DNA from: Fragilaria crotonensis | Lineage: Eukaryota; Bacillariophyta; Fragilariophyceae; Fragilariales; Fragilariaceae | Direction: 5' to 3' | Length of the DNA: 28,216 nt | Assembly (NCBI GenBank): GCA_022925895.1 | Contig: JAKSYS010000745.1 | Location: forward strand, 1-28,216 | In this document: positions 18,374 to 26,122 of the stretch, piece after piece | Position numbering within the stretch: the first letter of the stretch is position 1 | How the letters are laid out: each line of letters begins with the position of its first letter | Program-made: the position numbers and the translations under genes | The notes under the pieces: generated by a model | Seen by the model: the letters and a program-made list of their open reading frames with translations, nothing else | Database searches by the model: none | Told to the model about the DNA's origin: nothing

Positions 18374-18394
18374 TCGCACCTCGCACCTCGCACC
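18374..18394. repeat. Three tandem copies of TCGCACC
   Basis: Exact 7-bp units in a gene-free stretch, about 410 bp upstream of the oxygenase ATG. Confidence 0.9.
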
Positions 18395-18515
18395 ACCAAA
18401 ATATTGGCCACATCGAACGTTTCTTGCAACACCGTAAGCCGTTAACCATACTGTCACGTCGCAACTCAGAGTAACACAGTACAGACAAGCAACACTCTAC
18501 TCGTGTACAGTGTAC

Positions 18516-18531
18516 AGTACAATATTGTACT
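18516..18531. repeat. 16-bp perfect palindrome AGTACAATATTGTACT
   Basis: A perfect palindrome flanked on both sides by more GTAC words (GTGTACAGTGTAC before, TTGTACTATT after), about 270 bp upstream of the oxygenase start. Could be a transcription-factor site or part of the genome-wide GTAC pattern. Confidence 0.8.
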
Positions 18532-18802
18532 TGTACTATTATTCTGGGTATGCATAATTTCTCGAAGTCACTATTATGCAGTACCAGGGTATATTCCGGA
18601 ACACTACCAGTAGCGCATTTTACGATGGCGACCTTGATGAAAGGTGTTGTCCATCGTTTGTGATGCGTTAGAAGCACAGCCGCAACCCGCAACTCGTTGT
18701 CGTCGGCGCCAGGAACTAGAGCTGCGGCACAGAAACTATCACAAGGTGAAGAAACCAGGAAGGTCTTGAGGGCAGTCGGTTGTTCCAGAGTAGACAGGAG
18801 AT

Positions 18803-19714
18803 ATGGTGTTTACCATGTCGGCATCGGTTGTCTTGTTCTCGAGAAGGGCAATGTCAAGAAGTTGCGTCCAATCAAGATCATTTATGGAGGACGTACGCCC
18901 GATCTTGAATACAGAACATCTTCATCAGAGGCTCAAAGACCTGATTCCCTCGATAGTTTCATCGCTTGAATCAAATGGATTCTGGACCAACTTTGATACT
19001 GATAGAAATGAACCTGTCCTCCCAACAGAGGTTGTGTCGGCCATGCGCGAGCAAAGCATAGCGTTGAGAAGTGGTGGAAGGTTCGAACAATCGTGGTCCG
19101 AGAGATTAGTCGAATCCACAGGCGTCGTCACGCGTTTTGACAAGGAAGGCGTCTTTGCTTGCGAACCAGATGGTCATGACTACTATACAGCCCCTGACAT
19201 TCTCATGTACATGTCGACTGTGATAAAGACTCTACCTCCGCTTCTCAATGATGTGATAAATGATACTGGCCTCTTTCAAAACTCGCTTCAGTTATCGAAT
19301 CAATCATTCAATGCGAAACTAGCCGTCACATCCCCCGGGGGGTCCACGTATCCCTTGCATGTGGACAATACGCTTGGAGTGACGGGCTCGCCATAGGACG
19401 ACACTCGTAAGCTGACATGTATTATCTACCTTAATCCGCATTATCAAGACGGAGATGGAGGTGAGCTTCGGTTGCTATTGCTCAATGGAGGATGTTTGGA
19501 TTTGGATCCACGAGGGGGGCGAATGGTAATCTTTTGGAGTGATGAGATTCCGCATGAGGTTTTGCCTTGCAAACCAGAATCGAAGGATGAGCAGTTTGAT
19601 CGGTACGCCCTAACAATTTGGTTGCCAGACAATGATCCACGCAACATTCAGCCAGACGGAAGTAAATTTGAAAGCCTGCGCACTGGTGCCTTCATGACTG
19701 ACGATTGGTGTTGA
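18803..19714 (+). CDS. Prolyl-4-hydroxylase-like 2-oxoglutarate/Fe(II) oxygenase, interrupted by an in-frame TAG
   Basis: Predicted to hydroxylate a protein (probably proline) using O2, Fe(II) and 2-oxoglutarate. The frame is 303 codons with one internal stop, codon 198 (19394-19396). On both sides the protein is typical of the family: FNAKLAVTSPGGSTYPLHVDN before it, DDTRKLTCIIYLNPHYQDGD and GGELRLL after it. Fe ligands are His186 and Asp188 (HVD) and His251 (DEIPHEVLP); Arg267 (FDRYALTIWL) would bind 2-oxoglutarate. The stop thus cuts off the second His and the Arg, so the truncated product cannot be active. The surrounding TAG could be an acceptor AG, but no donor leaves the HVD motif intact. 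The N-terminus (MVFTMSASVVLFSRRAMSRS) resembles a mitochondrial leader. Either a recent pseudogene, a null allele or a base error. Confidence 0.8.
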
Positions 19715-20249
19715 CCACATAGTGAGGACGTTCATAACGACTCAAGAGTATTTGCTATCACAACATCAATCGGGATCATTATGGTTCCTCCTGAACCGCA
19801 GTCCACTTCTTGGATGGTCCCTGCCGGTTCGAGATCTCCACACCTCACGGGAAAACTCATTAATGCTATCAGGTACTCTACTAGTAAAAGTGCCCCCAAC
19901 GAAGAGATAAGTTAAGTTTGACGACTTCTACCTTTAACCCATAGAGGGGGATGCGCCTTGGCCCTTCCTAGCGAAGGGTTCAGTCTTCGGCCCCAGGGAT
20001 TCCGTCCTGTCCCAAAAGCGCGACGTGGCACGGCAGTTCTGACTTCGCACAATTCGACTATAGTACCGTGTATTGAATCTTGATGACAAAAGAACAGAAT
20101 TTGTTTGGTAGGTGTACCAGTACCAAGTAACTTTATTTGTACCAGAACTCTGTACAGTCCCAGCAGTACCTTGTACTCCTACTGACTATACGAGTTCTTC
20201 TTCCAAGAGACCAAGAGACACACATCGGTTCGGCAGAAAAATATGCGCA
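19715..20249. other. Intergenic, oxygenase to UbiA
   Basis: No gene recognised. Includes a short hairpin at 19962-19978 and GTAC words near 20115-20130. A frame in phase with the UbiA gene extends upstream of 20250 but has only a GTG start. Confidence 0.5.
19962..19978 (+). other. Short hairpin (CCCTTC / GAAGGG)
   Basis: Perfect 6-bp stem around CTAGC, extendable by two G-U pairs, about 250 bp downstream of the oxygenase stop. Possibly a 3'-end structure; weak evidence. Confidence 0.3.
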
Positions 20250-21162
20250 ATGATATCTTTGGCCAAGGATTTGATCCAAGTGTCAAGACCCGGTTGGTGG
20301 TTGGTGACCCTGTGGCTGTACGTTGCACCCTGTCAAAAGGGCAGTAACAATGTAGATGTGGCAGGTCTCTTGTTCGTACTGTTGCCCCTCAACGCGATGG
20401 TATATGGCATGAACGATGCCTCGGACCTTGACAATGACTTGTCCAATGATCGCAAGGGCAACTTCATATTCGGTCCGAAAGGTTGGTCAAAAGAAAGACT
20501 GAATCGAGTTTTAAAGCCTGCAATCTGCGCGGTATTCCTTACCCTCGTTCGTTGGGGTCTCGAAACAAACCAGCTCCTTCTTCATTTTTTTTGGTTCGCA
20601 ACCGCATTGGCTGTCAACTATTTGTATAACTTCCATTCTTCTTCCTGGAACATGATGCTTCGTGTTTGTCGGATACGGATCAGTGACTCTCTTAAGTTAT
20701 TGGCGACATGGTGGAACTGGATTTGGGCTAGAACGATCATCAGACGGGAGATGGTATTTCGGAGGTTGCAATCAAGAATATTGGATGCATTTGACCCTGC
20801 TACTGGTAAGGTCGCAGTTATGGACAGAATTATTGGATTACGAATCAGATCGCAAGTCGAATAAGCTGACTACGCTGTCGCGACTGCCCACCAAGGACCT
20901 CGCACGGCGACTCGTGCTGGGCGTCCTCCTGTTGGAAGTTCTTTGGTGTTTGGTCGTTTGTCGAGTACATGGAAGTCAATGGTCCATGCTCCTGGTGTTT
21001 GCGATCATGGGTGTAGTTTGCTTCGCATGTCTTGAGTACGCCTTGCCCCGTGCCAAGAATTCTGCTTTCGCCGTGGATCTGACCTATTTGGCCTTGCTGC
21101 AAAATGCTGGTGGCATTCAATTATTGTACGATTGCTGGAGTCGGGGAATCTTCGTGAGATAG
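20250..21162 (+). CDS. UbiA-family prenyltransferase, interrupted by a +1 frameshift
   Basis: UbiA enzymes join a prenyl chain to an aromatic or other acceptor inside a membrane (quinone, chlorophyll, heme and lipid pathways). The first frame (from ATG 20250, MISLAKDLIQVSRPGWW) holds the first Asp motif, NDASDLDND, followed by RKGNFIFG. The second frame (from about 20662) holds FVGYGSVTLLSYWRHGG, EYWMHLTLLLVR, the second Asp motif (DYESDRKSNKLTT) and the last helices. Frames join if one base is dropped near 20655-20661, giving 303 residues. The break lies in the loop after NYLYNF, and no intron fits. Both Asp motifs are intact, so an undamaged copy would be active. Acceptor and prenyl donor cannot be told from sequence alone. 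Single-base insertion, real or a sequencing error. Confidence 0.78.
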
Positions 21163-21410
21163 ATCCCCATGTGACGTTGAAGGGGACATTTCAAAATCAA
21201 TCGCTCTGCACTGGTACACCATGTTGTACTTGTCGAGGGCCGATGGTGTCGAAAAGCAAGTCTTGAATCATCCATCTGTACTCTGTAAAACGATGAAAGT
21301 AAGTTTTTGTAACAGTCGTCTGCTGTCGTCCACGCATTGCCCGGTATCGCACCCTTCAATACCATAGTGTTTTCCAAGACCATCCGTAATTGCGAATTTG
21401 CGATAGAAAA
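21163..21410. other. Intergenic, UbiA to small minus-strand frame
   Basis: No gene recognised; the 3' ends of the two convergent genes must lie here. Confidence 0.45.
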
Positions 21411-21728
21411 TTACTTAAAATTGTCGGATAGCAATTCTGGATCAAACAAGTCCGATGCTTCCACACGAGTTGCAGATATGCGCGCCGCAGTTGGAGGTAT
21501 CTTTCCTTGACGCAGATAGTGATGAAAGACGCTCGAGACTTGGACGGCGACGGGATCATCACTAAATGCTTCTGGGTTTTCGGCAATGATTTCACATGGA
21601 TGCAGTGTCATTGCCTGGTACGCAAGGTCGACTTGTTTTCCTGTCACTGGATCGACAGCAACTATGCCGCTACTTTTCTGTTGGTTGGTTGCGACATCCT
21701 TTGAGGTTGAAACAGTTGTCTTCATCAT
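21411..21728 (-). CDS. Small hypothetical protein
   Basis: 105 residues from ATG 21728 (MMKTTVSTSKDVATNQQKSS) to a TAA. The middle (VAVDPVTGKQVDLAYQAM, then HPCEIIAENPEAFSDDP) and the end (FHHYLRQGKIPPTAARI) read like a folded acidic protein with normal amino-acid use, but I recognise no family. No signal peptide or membrane helix. It is divergent from the HAD gene, about 340 bp apart, and could share its promoter region. Confidence 0.45.
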   Translation of the reverse strand: MMKTTVSTSKDVATNQQKSSGIVAVDPVTGKQVDLAYQAMTLHPCEIIAENPEAFSDDPVAVQVSSVFHHYLRQGKIPPTAARISATRVEASDLFDPELLSDNFK

Positions 21729-22070
21729 TGTTATGTTGGAGTTGTTAACGTTCGTTGGTGTTCGTGTGCTGGTGTGGCTATCTTCAGCGTTGGAGGGAGT
21801 TCAGATACAAGTCTGCCAAACTAGATATTTAGCTTATTTCAGACCTAGTATGATGCAAAGGGTGAAATGAGCTTCGAGCACCTTTCGTCTTTCCTCCAGT
21901 CCGAAACCGCCATTTACGAGTACACTGACCTTTCTACTCGGAGTACGCGTACCATTTCTCGTATTCACTATTAACAATTCACAGTGTCGTACTGTTGTAC
22001 ACATTTTTCCACAACTCAAAACAAGTTCTCATCGGCACACCAAGCTGTAATCATCATCGTTCCTTCCGAT

Positions 22071-22830
22071 ATGCCGATTACAACCATCATCTTTGACGTG
22101 GACGACACTCTGTACGATGTCGGATCCGGCTTCACTGCGCATCGCAACGGATATGGCGCGGAATCGTTCATGGTTGGTCATCTCAAGTTCGCCTCCATGG
22201 AAGAGGCCAAGATTGTTCGGGATGAATACTTTGCCGTGTACCATTCGACGGCCAAGGCATTGACTGTCGCACAAGCGGAAGGGAGATTACCCCCAGATGC
22301 ACCCAAATTTGATGCAAAGATTTGGCCGACTGGTGGGCCGAGAAATTGGATTTTTCTCTCTTGGGAGGTGTGGATCACAAGTTGCAAAAAGACCTGGGGG
22401 ACTTGCCACTCAGATTGTTGCGTTTTCCAATGGTCCTCGCAAGTACGTCAAGCGGGTATTGAAAGAGCTTGGAGTGTGGGAATACTTTGGAGACGATCGA
22501 TTGTTTGCCGTAGATGACACCCTGCCGCATTGCAAACCTGAAAGAGAAGCCTTCGAGTTGATTTTCGAACGTATCGGCGTCAAGGCGGACGAATGTGTCA
22601 TGGTAGAGGACAGTATGAAGAATATACGCAAGGCGAAAGAACTGGGAATGAAGACGGTTCTGGTTGTGGGACGGCCCTCTGAAGCAACGACGGCTTCAGA
22701 AACGACAAAATCAGGTGATAAACCAATCGAGACAGACCCGGCTGTCGATGTCGCGATTGAAGTGATACATAAAATGCGGGACTCATTACCAAGCCTGTGG
22801 GCAAGTAGTCCTGCCGAATTTACATCCTAA
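22071..22830 (+). CDS. HAD-superfamily hydrolase, pyrimidine 5'-nucleotidase (SDT1/PHM8-like), with two -1 frameshifts
   Basis: Predicted phosphatase, in the group that removes phosphate from UMP/CMP or related nucleotides. Three frames are needed. Frame A (22071 on) starts MPITTIIFDVDDTLYD, with the HAD motif I DxDxT (Asp9, Asp11, Thr13). Frame B (22319 to about 22405) reads DLADWWAEKLDFSLLGG. Frame C (to 22830) reads VAFSNGPRKYVKRVLKELG (motif II Ser), LPHCKPEREAFEL (motif III Lys) and CVMVEDSMKNIRKAKELG (motif IV acidic pair). One base is missing near 22314-22319, most simply in the AAA run, and one near 22396-22414, perhaps in the GGGGG run. Corrected length is 253 residues, normal for the family. 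Every catalytic motif survives. Convergent with the UBL-PUB gene. The double lesion in runs favours base-calling error. Confidence 0.82.
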
Positions 22831-22908
22831 TCAAAATAATTTATCGATTCATCATTATTTCGAGTACTTCAGTACAGCATAGAGGCATGAGTTTCCCGGG
22901 GTACCCTA

Positions 22909-24144
22909 CTAGTTGTCATTCAGGGATCGCCTAATCGCTTCCTCAAGCATTTCTTCTTCAGTCATTTCCTGGTCAGTTCTTGCGTTATTGTTAGCCGGTC
23001 CACCCGGCTGTTGAGGAGCGCCCATGCTACCCGTACCGTTCATCAGGTTAGGATTTTGCATCATCTGCGATACTTGGGCTAACATTTGAGGATTGTTGGC
23101 AATTTGTTCGAGGCTTTGCTGCATCAATGGATTGTTCGCGAAACGCGGATCATTGCGCAGCATGTTCTGCACCATTGGGTTCTACGGAGAGCACAAATCA
23201 ATTATAAGAGCCAGTCAGAACGAACAAATGAGTTGAATGTGTAATGATTTGGAGAAATACGTACCTGAAGCATGGCCTGAAGTTGTTGCGGGTCTCTCAT
23301 CATTTGAGCGGCAGCTTGCTGCATCTGAGGCGTCATAGCTGGCATACCTCCTATTCCATCCATACCAGGCATTCCTGCGAATCCGTCCATACCAGGCATT
23401 CCAGGCATGCCCACAGCTGGAGGGATACCCATTGGTGGACCACTGGACACTGCGTTGGTGGCGGACTGAGACGCGCTTGCCAGTTCGGCCACGTGCTGCA
23501 CTAACATTGGCCAGGCTTCAGGACGAGGATGCATGACGAAAAATGGTTCACCATCAATGGTTTCCAAAGAGAATCCTACTGCAAGCATCGCTGCTTCGCC
23601 TCCTGGTATCCCCCCAAGTCGCTTGTTAAATGCAGCATTGCCACGTTTGACCTTGCGGTATTTCTCTTCCAAGGGGTTGTTGGCAATATTTGACAGAATC
23701 TTTTCTAACGTTTGAACAGCTGTCAGGTACACCGAAGACGAGTTGGAAGTCCCGAAGCGCCGTGAGGGCGGCGGTGAGCGTAGCTGGGCTAGCGCTTGTA
23801 GCCCCTACCGGAACTCCAGTTGTGACAGGGACAGTCACAGATGAACCAGAAGTAGCGGTCGCAGAGCTAGGCGAAGGAACCACAGCCGTCTGAACGGGTT
23901 TTCCCATGCAATGGATCACAGAATCCTGCTCAAGTTTGTACTCTTCAACAGCATTCTTGTCATTCTCATTGCCTACCAAACGACCGCGAAAAATGAGTCT
24001 CATGGTTTCGAGAGGGATCTTGGTCGCTTCTGATGCCTTCGCTCTGAGGGAAGCGGGGCTTTCATCTGCGGCGACTTCCAGAGGCACTCGAGCCGAGTTC
24101 GGAACATTGGAAAGCGTGAGAATTACAGTAATCGAATTTGACAT
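22909..24144 (-). CDS. UBL-PUB-STI1-UIM protein (ubiquilin/PNGase-adaptor-like); exons 24144-23265, 23181-22909; one +1 frameshift
   Basis: Probable ubiquitin-proteasome or p97/Cdc48 adaptor. Domains in order: N-terminal ubiquitin-like domain (residues ~1-78, SNSITVILTLSNVPNSARV...LIFRGRLV); Ser/Thr/Val linker; PUB/PUG domain (YLTAVQTLEKILSNIANNP, EEKYRKVKRGNAAFNKRL), the type that binds the tail of p97; a Met/Gly-rich stretch with repeats of GMPGMDG; an STI1-like segment (MQQAAAQMMRDPQQLQAML, then MVQNMLRNDPRF); a C-terminal UIM (EEEMLEEAIRRSL). The intron (83 nt, phase 0) splits the STI1 segment at AMLQ|NPMV. A +1 shift at 23751-23753 (a GGG run in the sense strand) separates UBL from PUB; correcting it gives LRTSNSSSVYLTAVQTL and 383 residues. 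ATG 24144 starts the UBL; an in-frame ATG at 24219 would add 25 residues. No UBA domain is seen. Confidence 0.82.
23182..23264 (-). other. Intron of the UBL-PUB gene (83 nt, phase 0)
   Basis: Donor GTACGTATTTC after CTTCAG, acceptor CTCCGTAG before AACCCAATG. Both sides are within an STI1-type region rich in Met, Gln and Asn-Pro. Confidence 0.85.
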
Positions 24145-24480
24145 GGTGATAGGGGATGCTACTACTCCCGACTCCCGAGTATTTGATAGCTTGGAAAACG
24201 CAGGGCTGGTGCGTCGCATATCTGCTGTTTGCAGACTATGACATACGGCGCCGAATGGGGGAGTTTGATTGTGTGGGTCGCAAGCCTTACTGTGCTACTC
24301 GATACTGATAGTTGACACTTGACACTTGCACGCCAAATGTCTTGTATTATGCATACTCTACCGGGTTCCGGTACATTTACCTATGCTTACTACCTTCCTA
24401 ATCATTAGCACAGCGGCAGCACGTAAAATAGATCTGGGATTTTACCTTCACGGATGATCTACAGTCAATGTTTTACTGTA

Positions 24481-24527
24481 GAGTACGATATGTATATATA
24501 CATATATCATATCAATATATCGTACTC
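24481..24527. repeat. AT-rich inverted repeat, potential cruciform
   Basis: GAGTACGATAT (24481-24491) is matched exactly by ATATCGTACTC (24517-24527) around 25 bases, and an 18-bp perfect palindrome (ATATGTATATATACATAT, 24488-24505) overlaps it. Confidence 0.7.
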
Positions 24528-25402
24528 CGAGTATATCGTATGCATATATCATAGACTCAAACCATCCAATACTAGTACTACAGTACCTGGTACCAGTACT
24601 CGATGTGACAGGCGACAGCAACGGTTCGGGCATGCTGTTCGTCACTTGATGATGTATGGAGTTGAGGATGCTGATGAGTAGCTAAAAAGGTTTGTTTGAC
24701 CTCGGACCATCAGTGTTGCCATATATCTAGAAGGCAAGCGAGTTACGGATCCAACAACATAAAGGAAGGACAAAGACTCTCTCTTGATTGAACTGACATT
24801 CTAGTTGGAAATCGTGCGATAACCTAGTTGGCGGTGAACCGGGATGCAGAGTACTATGTGCTCCGGAGTACAAGTAGAACTACCATAGTGTGTAGAGAAT
24901 CATTTGGTTGGAGGTCACAATGAGAACTCATCATGACTTGAACATGAACTAGTCAACATTGATATGCGTGCTTTCAATTAAAACATCAAAGATTTATTAC
25001 TGTACAAAACACTACTACTGAACGTTCATACTATGGTATTGTTGATTGACTGAAATAGAAATCATAAAGGGTCAAGGCACAGTGTACTGGAGTTGTAGGC
25101 GCCCCTTTGCTGTCCACTGTCCACCACAAACCAGGGCACTATGAGTAAGTTACTATTCAGAATTCCTGGAGGGTCCAGCACAGCATAAGAAATTGAGCCA
25201 CCTTCAGTCAAAGCATGGCAGAATGTTTTTCACTGAACCTTCCAGTTACGCAGTAACAAACATAAGAAATCAAGGAAGCAAAGTCACTGTAAGGCCTTTG
25301 TGTGTTCACGTCAACTCAAATGTCACTCCACATGCCATCAAAATTAAAAGATAACCAGGGGTCAAGTTGCAAAACCATCTTCACAGTACATGTGGTTGGC
25401 CC

Positions 25403-25416
25403 CCAATCATGATTGG
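25403..25416. repeat. 14-bp perfect palindrome CCAATCATGATTGG
   Basis: Contains a CCAAT box in both directions. No nearby gene start; significance unknown. Confidence 0.6.
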
Positions 25417-26122
25417 TGACTGAGAACCAGCCACTGAGTTGTCGTTACATTGTATTCAAATAATAAAACCCCAGAATCAAATCAGTAGTACGGAAGTCAA
25501 GTGCAATCTGGTCTATGGTGGGATGTCTCTTTCGTAAACTTACTTGAATGGCGTCCATTCATCTTTAATCAAAGTTGATGATTGACAGTGATAGAAGTTG
25601 CATTGCATTTCGATCTAGACACTTCACAAATGAAGGTTTTGAAAGCTTATTATTTTATCCTGCATGAAATGAAGTCCAAGCAATACTCTTGGTAATGAAT
25701 ATCATTCTGCTGTGTTGAAGATCAAATCACAGTATTTGTAGTCCACTTCATTTTGCATTATTGACAATGCAAACCGTTGGACACCGTATGCTGTTAATCG
25801 TTACCTTAATGCATCCGCGTCCGGTTGATGACACCAAAAATGTCGTTTTTCTGAATATACATTAAATTGCGTTTTGTATAGTGGGCAAAAGACATGCCTC
25901 AACTTGTAACAATGGAAGTTACTTTACCAGCAACTACTGCCACAGATTTGGAAGTTACCTTCTAAACAATAAGGAAGAGCACCAAGAAACTTCATTCTAT
26001 CTGAAATTAAACAATAATAGGCATATAACTACATTTGTGAGATGATGATCTTCTGTCAGAGTCCTATACAATTGACATACGTGTCGACTGACAACATGCT
26101 GAGATTTTGAAACTCATGCTGA

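Larger units (their letters stand above)
16856..18802. other. Gene-free region upstream of the oxygenase
   Basis: About 1.9 kb with no supported gene. A short plus-strand open stretch around 17465-17655 and minus-strand frames at 16992-17342 and 18318-18692 show no motif. Contains the 7-bp array at 18374-18394 and the palindrome at 18516-18531. Confidence 0.5.
24145..26122. other. Gene-free region, UBL-PUB to SGNH-like gene
   Basis: Nearly 2 kb with no supported gene. The left part holds the UBL-PUB promoter, GTAC words (24575-24600) and an AT-rich hairpin at 24481-24527. The right part (about 24.93-26.10 kb) has few CpG steps and no frames of note, unlike the rest of the window. A 14-bp palindrome lies at 25403-25416. 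It could be a decayed mobile element or 3' flank of the SGNH-like gene; no terminal repeats were found. Confidence 0.5.

Noticed and set aside
18318-18692. Minus-strand frame of 124 residues
   Set aside because: Rich in Cys and Trp with no motif, and it includes the 7-bp array and the GTAC palindrome.
19376-19396. An intron that would remove the TAG in the oxygenase
   Set aside because: The only nearby donor gives an intron of about 20 nt; longer ones would delete the HVD iron-binding motif.
19394-19396. Recoding of the stop as a special amino acid
   Set aside because: Selenocysteine uses TGA, and pyrrolysine is not known in this group; nothing in the context supports it.
24481-24560. Centromere-like AT-rich core
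   Set aside because: The AT-rich stretch is under 100 bp, far shorter than the several hundred bases of low GC reported for diatom centromeres.
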